64,000 nucleotides of DNA from Dasypus novemcinctus (Eukaryota; Chordata; Mammalia; Cingulata; Dasypodidae): the NCBI RefSeq assembly GCF_030445035.2, contig NC_080689.1:22349278-22413277 (forward strand). The letters are read 5' to 3'. A program made the position numbers and the translations under genes. The stretch's first letter is position 1, and every line of letters begins with the position of its first letter. Shown piece by piece: positions 34,998 to 47,754 of this stretch. Below the pieces are notes generated by a model. It was not told where the DNA came from. It worked only from the letters and a program-made list of their open reading frames with translations, and did not search any database.

Positions 34998-35514
34998 GTG
35001 TGCTTTCTCTTGTTCCCGATGCAAGTCACTGATGTGAGAGTGTGGCATTGTTCAGTAGGACCTGCTCCAATCATGCATCCAGTACACTGTCCTTCAGTGA
35101 CCATACAGCGCTGGCCTGTGCTCAAGGATCACCTTTCCATGGTCCTCGCAACAAATACACTGTGTGTTCTGTGCCTCATGCCCACAGGGGGGCCCTGAGT
35201 CACTCTGCGTGAAGGCCCACCAGACTCAGCTTGCCTGCCAGCAAACTTCTCTACCATCTGGTAGGATACACCCACACCGTCTCCAGTGAGGTCTGCACCA
35301 CTGCCCTAGGGAGAGGGCCCTCTTTCAGGTTTGGTCTCAGATTGCACTTCTCCAGCCCTAGGAAATGCTTTCAAGTTCTCTTTTTATCTTTACTATCTTT
35401 TTATCTTTGTTTTCCTATCACAGCTTAATTATTATGTATAGTAAACTTCTTTCATTTAAATTACTGCGGAGTTCTACTGCTGATTGGACACAGACTAATA
35501 TGGCAACAATGAAG
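34998..35514 (+). mobile_element. Possible LTR-like remnant
   Basis: GC-richer than its surroundings. It ends with a 'ttattatgtatagtaaac' tract and then 'gattggacacagactaata', wording typical of a mammalian LTR terminus. No TSD or family could be fixed. Confidence 0.35.
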
Positions 35515-38500
35515 TTACTATCTCCATTTGATTTCAGTTTCTGAACACCTGCTTCTCATTCACACTGAATGTATTTAGTTTGCTTGATCCAATGTGGTTG
35601 CTACTTAATACTGACAACAAGAATTGTGGAGGCTAAAGATATAAATAACCCGAAATATGAATACTAACAACTGATCTATACAGAAGGTCAACCAGTGTGC
35701 ATAGTTTTATACTAATTAAGAGTAATTTCAACTGTTTTGATTATGACTCATATATTATGATATAAATGTTTTGTGTAAAATATAACAATCTGTCCACAAC
35801 CAAGTCCAGCAAGAGAAGAAAGTATTCCAAAGTATTTTGGAACGAAAGAGAGGATGACTTTAATGGCATTCAATAACAGATGTTACAAGGACTTATATGT
35901 TGTCAAGTGGGAAAGAGAAGGGTAAAAATTTATATAGGTATTTGTGCTGGAAAATGTTGGTGAAAGATTAAGATATTAGAATGCAATTAAGAGGCCATTT
36001 TCAAGCTTACCATAGTGGAATGACCTTTTGTGTGGATCCAGTATAGTATGGAATCATTTTCATCCTTCAATAATGGAATCACTTTGGAGGAATCCCAGGA
36101 CAGTTTTGACTCATAATTGACTTTTCCCCAGAGAAAATAGGATTATAGGGCTATCCCATTGTAATTTCTCTGTAGGGTTGATTTTATTATCATGAATCTC
36201 TAATCTTGGCAATCTTTGTCCATTTTCTACCATTTGAAAACCAATGAAAGATTCTTGCATATTTTCTCCTGCAAGTCATTTACAAATGACACTGTGTGAG
36301 AAGGTATTTTACAAGGTTTGGCAGTAGAGTGTCTTTTATTAAAAAATATAAATTCACTGAAAGATCCAATATAGCCCTAGGAAAGAACCTATGTTGAAAC
36401 ACTAAAAATCCCTGCAGTTGACTAGAAATGACATTTAAACTAAAGGCCCAAAGAGATTTGACAGTGTTCCCTCGAAAGCATTATGACAGGAACTCCTTTA
36501 GTTCTATGAATTTTATATGAACATTTTTTTCCTGAATCTGACAGTTGGAGATATATTCTGTTATTACTGCAAAGAACAGACATGTCCTTTTAGTTCAAAA
36601 TGAAAACAGTCATTAGTGATAGATGAATGATTCTTTCCCCCTTTATCTCATCTGTTTTAAGTTACTAACCCTTAGGATAAATATGCCTAGAACGTAAACA
36701 CGGTTTTTTTGTGTGTTTCTTTAACAAATGGTACTTATAGTAGGATGATAGGCCAGAGATTCACTGAATTCAATGCCAAGCACTTAACGTATTCTGTGAA
36801 GCAGTTATCATAGTACTACCCTAGGTTATAATAAAACAAAACTGTATCTGTCCTGAACTCATCATATTTTTCATGCACTCCTTAGTTAATAATCTTTCAT
36901 ATGCCTTGCAGTTTAGGAAGATGTAATTGACTAAGCATGGGAGATTTTTTAAAAAGTGAATATATTATACTTAGAATATCTAAAATGGGATCTAAATGTT
37001 CAGAGGAAGGAATTTTTAGTAATATGCATTTTTCCCCATTCAAAATGACTGGAACAATTTTTCTGTTAAATAATGACATAGGCAAAGTTGCATTCTTTTG
37101 TCTGGAAATGTGTGTGAATATAGCCTTTGGTTATTTTTCATCATATAAATAACTAGAGCAAAACGATCACTCCAGATATTAAAACAGTAGAAACAGTCCC
37201 CATCTCGAGAATCCCTGTGCAATCTTTGAGCTTGCCCCATCCCCTGATTTAATTTTTTAATGGCTCACACAGTGCCATTTTTCTATTTGAGGGTTGATAA
37301 GCTTAGACCAGTCAGATTGGTAGCTACTACTTTCATAAATGTCATCAATTGTTTTCTTTCATGCTTTGCATTTATATTCTCTAAGCTGAGTCTGCGTATT
37401 CTTTTAAGAATTATATGAAATCAATTTTCCTTCTTGTTTTAAAACTGTTCAGGGTATGATGAATTTAGAGGTATGTATTATTGAATATCAATTCCAAATA
37501 CTTTCTTCAAGAGGATATATGAATTGAAAAGTAGTTTGAAGAATTTCACCTTCAGTAAAGTATAAACCTTTACTTTAATGGCTTCTAGTAAAATCATAGT
37601 TATCTCATTTGTCAGTAATATTGGGATGATTTTAAAATGTGTTTTACTAACAAATAATAGACATAGCTCACATATTGAAAATAACTAGCAAATATATAAT
37701 CATTAAAATAGCATATTCTTTAAAACACTCAGCTATTTCCATTTTAGCTTTCAATTAGAGAAATGAATCTAACTAAAATTTCAAATGTTATTGTATTGTC
37801 AATGGATATGAAACAAATGGAAATAATGGCAATTAAATTAATTCTGAAAATATATTTCAGAAAAATAATTAGAAATACAGCATAGGAAGATATTGAAAAA
37901 CCAAAGCCCAGCCTCCAGCCTGGTTGTTTATGCAATTGTTGCATTGACTGAACTTTTCTAGACTATAGCGAAAAGAAAGATATAGAATAACTTTATTAAG
38001 TCATCTAAGAAATAACTAGCACTGAATATTTACAATGGGTAGATCTTTGGGTTAAGAACACTTTCATTCAGTTTGGAAATCAATAAAATCAAAGTAAGGC
38101 CTACGGCCAAAATAAGGTTAGTCATGGCCCCATAGTTTTCACTCTTTAATTTTTAGTATTTCTTACTTATCAAATACTTTCATAATTCATTTTTCATTTA
38201 TTCCCTTCATTACCACCCAATAATTAACCTCTTATCATTTCTTGCTTTGTAATTTGACTTGAAAAATATATGAAGTAAAAAGAAAAAGAGAGTTTGCTTT
38301 ATCAATGGTGTTTTATGAAATTCAAATGAGGCATAGTCCAGTAATGCTGAGTGTACTACTTACTATGTACCGTGGAATATCATCCTTGGTACTGAAAGGT
38401 ACTCTTTGAGCCTGATAAAGCTTGCATGTATGTGTAAATGTCCAGAGGTTGCAGTAAGTTAATGTCTTTTCCATGTCATAATATCTGAAATGCTGAATGA

Positions 38501-39339
38501 AAAATCATTAAAAACAAAAACAAAACAAAAAAACTTCTCTCCCTTTCCTTCTTATCCCGACTGCTAACATAAATATGTCTTCAGATCTCCCCTTCAGAGA
38601 AATGCAATTTTTCCCCCTAAAATCCTGCAATTACCTTACTACCTGTGATTCTTTGCTTTGCTTTGATTGTAACAAACAAAGCTGGATATAAAGATAATAG
38701 CTTTCTCAGATCTCCCCTTGGATAGGAAGAAGTCTGTTGCAATCAAAGAAGCTTTAGCTAGATTGTCTTTGCATTTTGATTATGATTAAAATACTATATG
38801 AATTAGTCAATAAGGAGGTTCTGGAAAAGAAGGGAAAGAATAGAGAATTCAGAAGTCAGTACTGAAGAATGAATTTATGACCTAGGGAAGGAAATGAACT
38901 TAAATGAGACTGACATTTTAAACATTTATAATATTCACTATCCACCAAGGAGCAAATAGTCTTCCTTTCTTGACAGACTTGCCAAACTCTTTCATTAGGG
39001 CCTTGTTCCAGTCACATAGTTAAAATTCCTCTTCACTTTTGTATTTCATAATTAAGCAAATTCAAGAGACTTAATAGAGAGTCTCATACATTGTATATCC
39101 CACAAAGCCATATTTTCACTGGGATGGTCAAATGAGCTAAATGAAGGTCACAGGGAAACTGGACAGAAGTAGAAAGTGGTCTAAGATAATCAGCCAAAGG
39201 ACTATCTCCAGGAAATGCAGACAACAGTAGGATACAGAGTGTCACTTTTAGTACAAAGAATGTTCCTAGAATTAAGTTATATTACTTCCCAGATGTGCAT
39301 AATGGACAAAAGTAATCTGTCTTTAATTTCTTTAAAAAT
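35515..39339. other. Unique intergenic DNA
   Basis: No exon, gene or repeat recognised over 3.8 kb, except a candidate regulatory block at 38540-38780 listed separately. It contains no long ORF. Confidence 0.5.
38540..38780. promoter_or_regulatory. Candidate non-coding regulatory block
   Basis: Non-repetitive and of mixed composition. The 14-mer 'tcagatctcccctt' is repeated at about 38581 and 38707. TCF/LEF-like sites of opposite orientation are present: 'ctttgattg' at about 38662 and 'caatcaaag' at about 38742. A 'gataa' site lies at about 38695. Function is inferred from motifs alone. Confidence 0.25.
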
Positions 39340-39460
39340 TGAGATAATCTCAATTACTTTGTATATATGTTATGACATTAGATAATAACATTACAATGCA
39401 TTTAACTTTGTGCCTAGGACATAGTAAATGCTCAGTAAACAGCTATTACTACTACTGCTG
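39340..39460 (+). mobile_element. MIR 3' part, sense
   Basis: 'acattacaatgcatttaac', 'gtgcctaggacatagtaaa' and 'tgctcagtaaac' match the MIR 3' end in order. It is followed by an (ACT/GCT)n trinucleotide run. Confidence 0.65.
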
Positions 39461-39867
39461 CTACTACAAAATGATATGGAAACAGCATTTTTATATACAC
39501 ATAGATTTTCCCCAATGTTTTTAATAAAGTCAAAAGATGAAATCTCAATGGTTTTCCTTTTCATAATGTGTCTCCCCACCCCTAATCTACCCTACTCCAT
39601 CCGAGGAAGTATTGTGGGGCATCATGCTTATAGCTAGATAATGAAATGGAGAAAGTTACAGGGGTGAAGGAAAGGTGGTAGTGTCTAACCAGGGAAGAAT
39701 GTAAGGGAATATTATAGTTCTCAAGTAGAAGAGCAGATATGGTAGTCTAAAGGAAGGGTTAGCCATAGACGAAGGATCTGGATAGAACCTGTGGGAAGCA
39801 GAGGGGGAGGGCCTTTGTTGGAACACAAACAGCCAGCACCCCTCAAGTAGATTTTTTTCAGTGAGCT

Positions 39868-39942
39868 CTTTTTTTTTTTTTGCCTTTATTTTTTTAATGT
39901 TACATTAAAAAAATATGAGGTCCTCATATACCCCCAACCCCC
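39868..39942 (-). mobile_element. Very short antisense L1 3' terminus
   Basis: A T-run, then 'ttaatgttacattaaaaaaatatg' and 'aggtcctcatata', and finally C-rich sequence: the complement of the xenarthran L1 3' end. Only about 75 bp was copied. A short duplication, 'ctctt' (39866-39870 and 39943-39947), may be the TSD. It serves as the reference for the element split by L1 A at 7830. Confidence 0.8.
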
Positions 39943-40104
39943 CTCTTAAGGATTTCACTCGTCTCTCCACAGCATTGTGGAAATGGTTTATCCTGACTCA
40001 TTTAACGGAATGCTCAAAAATTACTGAAGGATCGTAAAGGAAGACTGTCATAAAAGCCAGTCCTGAACACCAGTACATGATGTTGATTTTTTAAAGATAG
40101 TTAT

Positions 40105-40857
40105 TGTAGTGGTTTGAAGCTTATGTACCTCAGAAAAACATGTTCTTAAATCTCATCCATTCCCATGGGTGCAAACCTATTTTAAGTACAATGAGATTAC
40201 TTCAGTAAAGCATGTCCCACTTCAAACTGGATGGGTTTTAGTGTTGTTGTTTTTTTTTTGCTGAGCCACCAATCCTGCCAGAGGCTTCCCATTGCATTTA
40301 TTATTTTTAACTCTATTTTGTCCATTTAAAAATTGGAGATATAAGCAATAATTTAAAAAGAGAAAGCAAACACAATTGAATAAAAAAGTACAATTCTCAA
40401 TTAAATGTACTGGTTACATAGAAATTGTTTTTTTATCATACAATATGTTACACAATATATTTGGTTCATAATAACACAATCATATGCTATTTGCCCTTTT
40501 GTGTCTGTCCTGCTTCACTCAAAAGAATCTCCTATAGGTTAATTCATGTTGTCTTCTTCCAGGATGGGTTTTAATCCTACTATCAGAGTCCTTATAAGAA
40601 TGAAATTCAATCAGAGTAAGAGAAAGCCATAGAAGAAACTGCAGTCAGTGAAACACAGAAGAAAAGGGAGAGACCATCAGATGCTGCCACATGCCTTGCC
40701 AAGTGACAGAAGTACCAAGGATCACCAGCAGCTGATCTTTAGGAAGAAAGCACCTCTTGATACCCTAATTTGGACATTATCCCAGCCTCAAAATGTTGAG
40801 CAAATAAATTCCCATTGTTTAACCTGATATTTGCTTAGAGCAGCCTAGGAAACTATA
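40105..40857 (+). mobile_element. MaLR-like LTR, family Y, copy 1 (interrupted)
   Basis: It begins 'tgtagtggtttgaagc' and contains 'ccagcagctgatctttagg', 'tttggacattatccc' and 'aaataaattcccattgttta' (polyadenylation signal), ending 'cagcctaggaaacta'. Related to 56299-56828. It is split by an insertion at 40241-40561 with a perfect TSD. Confidence 0.82.
40241..40561 (-). mobile_element. Antisense L1 3' fragment nested in LTR Y
   Basis: The 12-bp TSD 'ggatgggtttta' is perfect at 40229-40240 and 40562-40573. A T-run on the left marks an antisense poly-A tail. The right end ('gtctgtcctgcttcactca', 'ttaattcatgttgtc') is the complement of the L1 ORF2 C-terminus or 3'UTR. The insertion is about 320 bp and 5'-truncated. 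Confidence 0.85.
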
Positions 40858-41769
40858 GGAGTCATGCATGGTATTATCAGATTGAAAGAGACCCTATAGA
40901 ACAAAGTTTTGGGATGACTGGAATAGGATACTGTGAATTATGTGCTCTCTGTAGATGCAGCAGGGAGCATGGAAACCCTTTTAATTTCACATACAAAGAG
41001 GTAAATGGTATTAGGCATGGTCTGGGTTGACCATCTCTGTCAATTTGAAGTGGTTTAATTATCAGCTAGCTGGCCACAGGCATTATCCCATTGTTTGGAT
41101 AAAAGGAGAAAAAGACTCAAATGGCAATTCCAATTGGGACTCAGTGTTGGTTAGTCTACTTTTTTAATACCTGCCATAAATCCAGGGAGAATATTCTATA
41201 ATGTTCTAGAAGTGGCCCCTTTTGCTTCAGTAATGATTACCAAGTGATAGAATGTGAACTTGCAAAGCCTTTAACATGGCTTCCAAAGAGGGAACCACAA
41301 TCAGACATCAAGTAACAGGTAACATAGGAAAATCACATTGATAAGGAAGAGTTTGACAATGGCTGAGATGAATAGGAAAACCTGTACAGGAAAGTAAGCA
41401 TGGCACTAGAACTCACTCCTTTCACCCACAAGTATTTGTCTCTGTTCTTTTCTACATTAATAAGTTTTCTTCTACCCGTATAATTCTCATCAAGACACAA
41501 ACATGCTGTTACTTCATTTTCTAAAATAAGTGTAAAATAGCATACATCTGGAACCCACTTTCTTCTCCAGCTCTCTAATTCTCTATTCCCTTAATTAAAG
41601 TATTGCATTTATCTCTCTATATAGTCAGTAACTGTTGTCACATTCTCTCTTAAACCTATTCTACTCAGGCATTCTTCCCAAGACTCTACTGCACTCTACT
41701 ATTCAAAAATAGAAATAATTTCCATATTATTAGAACCATTGTTCCATTCTTAGTCCCAATTTTACTTGA
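40858..41769. other. Unique DNA
   Basis: No gene or repeat recognised. Confidence 0.45.
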
Positions 41770-42962
41770 CTTAGAAGCAGCAATTATACTAAGGTGTCTA
41801 GGACACCATCCTGGTTTTCCTCTTACCTCTTTAGTGCTCCTTTGTCTCATTTCCCAGTTCATCTCATTCTCTCATACCTTTTAAGTTTGAGGGGCCCAAA
41901 GAGATAGTTCTAGGGCCTCTTCTCTTCTTTACTTATCTTCATTCGCTTGTTTGGTAATCTCGTCCATTTCTCATAACTATAAATATCATCTATCTGTTAA
42001 TGTTTCCCAAATTCATATCTCCAGCATGAACCACTCTCCTAAAACCTAGAGTCATAGGCCCAACCTCAACGCCACCATCACCAATCCAATATCTAACTCA
42101 CATCTCAAACTCAACATGCCCCAAAATGATGCTTCCCTTCAACCAGCTCCAGCCACAACATGAAACCCATCTATCAATGACAACCACCTCTTCAATTTTC
42201 TCAAGCTAGATAACATGGAGTGACCTTGAATTTTTTTTTCCCCCACTCCCTCCATCTAATCTATCAGGAAATACTTCTGGTTTATTTTCAAAATATAAGA
42301 AGGTTTCACTGCTTCTAACACTACCAATCAAGTCATAAGTCATACCCGGATTGTTGAGTTAGGACTTTATCCAGTCCCTTGCTTTCATTCTTGATCCCCT
42401 CAAAAATATTTTCAGCCAGATTATTCTGTTAAAACCTATATCTTCTGTTATATCATATATCTTTCTGCTCAGAACCATCTACTACTGTTTCTTTAAAAAT
42501 AAAAATTACAGTGACATAAAATATTGCCACACTTGATCCTACTTTATATTTCTGACTTCATCTCTTCCTTACCTGTTACAACTATACCAGTACCTTCTGG
42601 CCTTGGGAAGTTTCTTCTTCCTGGAACATTCTTTCTTCAGATATCTGCAGAGTTCACTCTTCCTCCTTCATCTCTTACACAGTTGTATCTTTCTTCAGAG
42701 ACCCAGGTGACTACCCCATTTAAAAATTCAATGCCTTCTTTAGAATTTCCGGTCTTCTTATTCTGATATTTTTCTACAGTATTTCACTTCTTAATATTAA
42801 AAATAATTTACTTGTTAATTTTTTACTGAATTTCTTTTTCTTCCATCTTTCCCCAGTACAATATAAACTGCAAGAGTTCCAGGATATTAGTTTTGAGTCC
42901 CTAATACCTAGAAGATTATCCACAAGGAATGCTCAATAACTATTGTTGGTATAAATGACTAG
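41770..42962 (+). mobile_element. Long L2 (LINE-2) 3' part, sense
   Basis: Blocks follow L2 in order: 'ctggttttcctcttacctct', 'agggcctcttctcttctt', 'cccaaattcatatctccagc', 'ctcaaactcaacatgcccc', 'agattattctgttaaaacc', 'cttcctggaacattctttc' and 'aatgctcaataactattg'. It is over 1.1 kb, long for so old an element. Frames are broken; the 80-codon ORF at 42524-42766 is part of it. Confidence 0.85.
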
Positions 42963-43799
42963 ACACATTGTAAAGGATATTAAAATTAGTAGAATAACCT
43001 TATTTGTAGATAAGGTGAACAAATCAGAAATAAATCCCGGTGTAATCTAGATTGTAATAATTAGCAGTAAGAGCATTCAAGTTAAAAAAAAAAACTTTCC
43101 AAACTCAAACATACCATTTATTAGCTATAGATTTATCTTGACTTGTCCTCTCACATTTAAAATGTGAGTAATAAATTCTAACTGATGGGATGGTATGTTG
43201 AAAAAGTATATTAAGACATTATCCATGAAGAGCCACAATTTCTAGGTCCAGGTGGATGAGCAAGATGTTATCCATCAACCATCAGGAGCAAACCTCAATC
43301 ATGCAAAGCACAGAAGATATAATGAATTACATATATTTGCAAAGATATTTTCTTCTGCCACCTGTCTAGATGCTAATAACATTAAAATGTCTCATGTATC
43401 TAATGTTAAATGATCCTTACTTGGCAGAATTGAGTAGGTATTTGAAGCCATGGACAAAGATCACATATAGGGAGCACATTAAGTCTGGAGTGCTTCTCTT
43501 GCTAATTAGTTCTCTTTCATGTTCTTTTTGAAAATCACTAAGGTAATCAGTGATTATCCCTGATTACTCTTCCATAGTAAGTTTCATTTGTTTGTTAATG
43601 GCATTGGCATTGGCATTGGCAATGGATAGAAAGTTCAGCCAATTGCTGCAAATGGAGATACAGATGTCCAAGTCACAACAGAAAGGTAATATTGGGAGCA
43701 GGAATAGAGAGAGCTCAACCTGGTTAGTAGTTACACAGGTGTGATCAGTGTATAATAATTCCTGGGGTTTACACTTAACGATTTATATAAAACAAATTT
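42963..43799. other. Unique DNA with a short hexamer run
   Basis: No gene. 'ggcattggcattggcattggc' is a small hexamer repeat at about 43600. Confidence 0.45.
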
Positions 43800-44710
43800 A
43801 TGGTTTTAGAAGGTTGGGCAGTATTTACCTTTTTGAAATGTAATATAATTAGAATCATACATGCATTGCTTTGTGCATTGGTTCACTGACTGAGGAAATA
43901 CATAAATTCATAGATCAATGGTTCATTTTCACAGGTGTTGGAGAGTATTTTATTGAATGAATACACTACAGTTGCTTTATCCATTTGGCTTATTTCAAAT
44001 TTAAAATAATGCTGTTCTAAGTATTTTTGGTATATATAATATTTTGGTACCTAATTGGTACATTTATTTCCCTTATATACCTAGGACTGGTGGAAACACT
44101 TTACTAAGAAATAATGCCATGTACTTTTGCAAGGTGATTCTATGTGCTAATTTACATTCCCACTACCAATATACTCAAATCCAAGTGACTCCTCACCCTT
44201 GTCAACACTTGGTACTGTCATTTTTACTTTTAGTCTTTCTGGTAGGGGTGAGTTGGTATTGCATTGTGGTTTTTATTCCACTCCCTGATTAACAAATTTA
44301 AGCACTAGTTCTATGAATATTTTCCTTTCAGATATCCTTAATATGGCAGATATCCTTAATATGAAGTGCCAGTTTAAGTGTTTTGCCCACCTATATTGAG
44401 TTGCCTGCCTTTTTCATATTGACAAATAGACTCTCTTTACATATTCTATATACAAGACTTTTTTCAGGTTTATGATTTGTAACATTCTTCTCACATAATT
44501 TAGCTTGTCTCTTCACTCTCAATAGGGTCTTATTATGAACAGATGACTTTAATTTTTCATGTAGTGAAATTTATCAATATTTTCTTTTATGATTAGTTCT
44601 ATGTGTATTCTGTTTAACAAAACTTTGCATACTTCAAGGTCATGAAAATATTTGCCTAGAGGATAGTCTAGATTTATTTGACTTTTCAGGTTTAGTTTAA
44701 AATATAAATT
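43800..44710 (-). mobile_element. Old antisense L1 (3' end and ORF2 C-terminus)
   Basis: Antisense L1 landmarks: 'ccatttggcttatttcaaat' (43981), 'ctaatttacattcccactac' (44148), 'gtcaacacttggtactgtca' (44201), 'tacatattctatatacaaga' (44438) and 'gtgaaatttatcaatatttt' (44563). An 18-bp tandem duplication lies at 44329-44364. Confidence 0.75.
44329..44364 (+). repeat. 18-bp tandem duplication
   Basis: 'cagatatccttaatatg' plus one base occurs twice back to back (44329-44346 and 44347-44364). Confidence 0.9.
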
Positions 44711-45758
44711 TGAGCATGATTCAGAGCTAACAAATGTAAGTCCCTCTTTCAATAGTTATTTTTTCTAAAAAAGGAAGCATAGAAATGAAGGAGTAACAGA
44801 AGAGTCAAAGGGTTGAAAGGGGTTATATTTGTTTGTTAAGTGATTTGTTTGTTTAACTGATTGATTGCTCGATTTTGGGCACCAGTATTTGTTGTCAGCT
44901 GATAGGAAGGATTTAAGATAAAGAGAGAAATATATATAAAACAAAAAGGGGTAAGTGGAAGACTGAAATCCTTGTTAAGGTGTGGGAAGAGGTGTTGGGA
45001 CCCATTACAAAGCACAAGGAGTTTCAACTGGCAGGAGGAAGATTTTCTTTTCCCCATTGGAGAAGAGTTAAAAAAAGGGAATATGTTCATGGGCATAGTA
45101 TAAAGAAGAGAGCTTCTAAGTACTTCCATTTTCTCAATAAAATATATGTAGTGTCAGCTGAGGAGTTGGTAAGAGCGTGACTTGAATGGAGAAAATATAT
45201 CATATAGTGATTTCAAAGAATTAAAAGTGAGTGGTCAGTTGTGTTACCTAGCACTCACAGTCCCCCATATTTTGAGGTTTTCTGTGGATGTGCTTGAGGA
45301 TGTGTGTTTGTGCGTGTGTGGGCTAAATGGGGCCACACTTAAAGGAACTGAGCTTTGTTTAGATGAGTGAGAGTGATTCCTTATCCATTGTGCATAACCT
45401 CACACATATCTTTCCAGTATAAATAGCACTTTCTCCTCTCAAGAGAAGAATTTAGCAAAGTAAAAGTGATGGGTTGAAAAATGTATGAACTTGAAGTGAA
45501 GGATAATGGTGCATTTGACCCAGAGCCATGCGGAAGTGCAGGAAGAACTGGTTATGAATTACCATTATGGTGTAAGTCCTGAAACCATGACCTGCTGGCC
45601 CACCGAGTGCTATCAAGTGAACCGTGGCAACAAGGTAATTTCCTACCAGAGTGTAAGCCACATATTAAAAAGGTCTTGGGCATTCTCTGTAAAACTGTAC
45701 TGTAGTAACTTGAAAATTCTGCCACAGATGAAAATCATTAAGAAATATAAAAAGTTGT

Positions 45759-45806
<48 letters not shown>

Positions 45807-46544
45807 CAAGGAGATCTTACATACAAATAATAAATTTCAACTCAAATTACTTCTGGGCTTTTACATTTTAGCTATTCTTTGGATACATCATAGATTGTTG
45901 TTTCAGAATTTGTTTCAATTTATTTTTCTTCCTTAGCATTATTAAGCATTAGGCTTATAAAATTATCCTAAATCATACAAAAGAAAAGAACATTAAAAGC
46001 AGAGTAAACTTCAAACAAGGGAGGGAAGGAGAGATATTTCTCTTCACTTTGATAAAAAACTGAGTTCAGAAATTCTCTCCTTTTGATTTCATTTGCTTAT
46101 TTTGTTTAAAGTTTTCTTCATTCTCTTACTTGATTTTGCTCCCTCCCTCCCCTTGTTTCCTGAATTCTTGCAGAAACTTTGCAATGTAAATCTACAGGTT
46201 AAATTTTCAAATACACTTTGAAGTCTGAGAATTGAAAACTTAATCGCTTTCTCATTCTTACTTCCTTTTTGCCCTTTTCTCTTTCATCTCTTCAGTTCTT
46301 CCATTGAATAAGTAATTTTGACAAAATTCATTTGAACAATTAATTTGGACAAACTTAGCTCTATAATGAGACCATTTCGCTAAGGAGTAAAAGTAACATG
46401 CATTACTAAAATATATAGACATTTTACTATGTATTTTACTTATTAACTTTTTTGTCATTAATATATTATCGAGGAGGTAACTCTGTGACAAAAATAACAA
46501 AAGTAATAGTTTCCTGTTAATATCAGCTAAGGTTCACTTGGTGG
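44711..46544. other. Unique DNA with a TA repeat
   Basis: No gene recognised. ORFs of 60-97 codons occur on both strands with no protein features. Confidence 0.45.
45762..45803 (+). repeat. (TA)n microsatellite, about 21 units
   Basis: An uninterrupted TA run of about 42 bp. Confidence 0.95.
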
Positions 46545-46790
46545 TTTGAGGTTGTAGAAACTTCCGGTGACAACTTGGATTCCTGAGCTAGTCTGTCTGG
46601 GTTTGAGTTATGGTTTTCCCACTTACTATTTATATGACAATGCACAAGTTATGAGATCCTTTGTAATTCTGTTTCCTTGTCTGTAAAATGGAGATGTCAC
46701 TGTACTTATAAGTGCTGTTGTGATTCAAATAGATTAATACACAAAAGGGCTTAGAAGATGTCTGATAAAGAATGAGATTTGGATAATTAT
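46545..46790 (+). mobile_element. MIR SINE, sense
   Basis: Ordered matches: 'tctgtctgggtttgagtta', 'cccacttactatttatatga', 'ctgtttccttgtctgtaaaa', 'tggagatgtcactgtactt' and 'agggcttagaagatgtctg'. A nearly full-length MIR. Confidence 0.82.
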
Positions 46791-47754
46791 CACCTAATGG
46801 TATTATCAATTTGAAAGCACTGTACATTACAAATAAGTGTTATCAATTTGAAAGTTTCTAAGGTACGTGGAAAAATAAGAGGAGAAAATATACTAAAATA
46901 TACTGATTTGTAAGATTGTAAAATATTTGTTTCTTTGATTTTCTTATGTTGTAATATATTGTAAAATCATTGTTTGTTAAAGTATTTTCTTCATATATCC
47001 TTAGGTTGATAGTTTGTACCATGAAGTGTTTTCAGTTAAATTTTTTTAGGATTATTTCATCCATATAAATTAAGAAAGCTTCCTCCCTTGGCAAAGGTTT
47101 CCCCAAATGTAAAGGTGGTTCACAGAAACTTCATAGCACTACATTTGCAAGAATCTTATATGATCAAATGTAAAAAGGCTTTGGAACTCAAAACACCTTT
47201 ATGGACTGTACAAAGAGAACAAGCAAATTGATTAAAATCAATTTTACAGAGAATATCCCAGTAAATTACAAGTGACTTTTGAATTATGAGTGACTTTTGA
47301 AGAAAAGAAACCATTTGGATTTGAAAGAATTCTTTCTGCTATTCAGATTTGTAAAATACACTGTGTTCATAAGTGACATTTAACTTCGCTGGTGAAAAAT
47401 GATTGTATCAAAAAATTTTGTTTTAGAGAAAAACAGTAAAGAATGAGAAATGCTAAGCATGTAACCAGAACAAACTATGAAGTGACTAAACTTAATTTTA
47501 AGATGTTCAAGAAGAGTTCAATATAAGATTTCAAGAAGACAATAGATTTTGACAGCCAATAAAATTAAGCAAAAAAAATTCAACCAAAGTTTAGCTTGTC
47601 CCTAATTAAACAATTTACATCTTATTAATATACAATTAGATTGGGTAGAATGCTAAATGCTGTGCAAATATGCAATAAATGCTCTAATTCATTACCATGT
47701 TAATATTAAAAAACATCCAAGCCATAAGTCAACTGTCTCCTGTTTATGAGCTTG
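46791..47754. other. Unique DNA
   Basis: Only short local duplications are seen: 'ttatcaatttgaaag' at about 46803 and 46840, and 'gtgacttttgaa' at about 47272 and 47290. Confidence 0.45.

Noticed and set aside
39320-39360. Palindrome 'attgagataatctcaat' as a regulatory site
   Set aside because: A short AT-rich palindrome is expected by chance in 64 kb, and it lies at the start of a MIR fragment.
45480-45662. Possible exon ending at a 'caaggtaattt' donor-like site
   Set aside because: A donor-like site alone is common by chance. No matching acceptor, polypyrimidine tract or recognised protein was seen.
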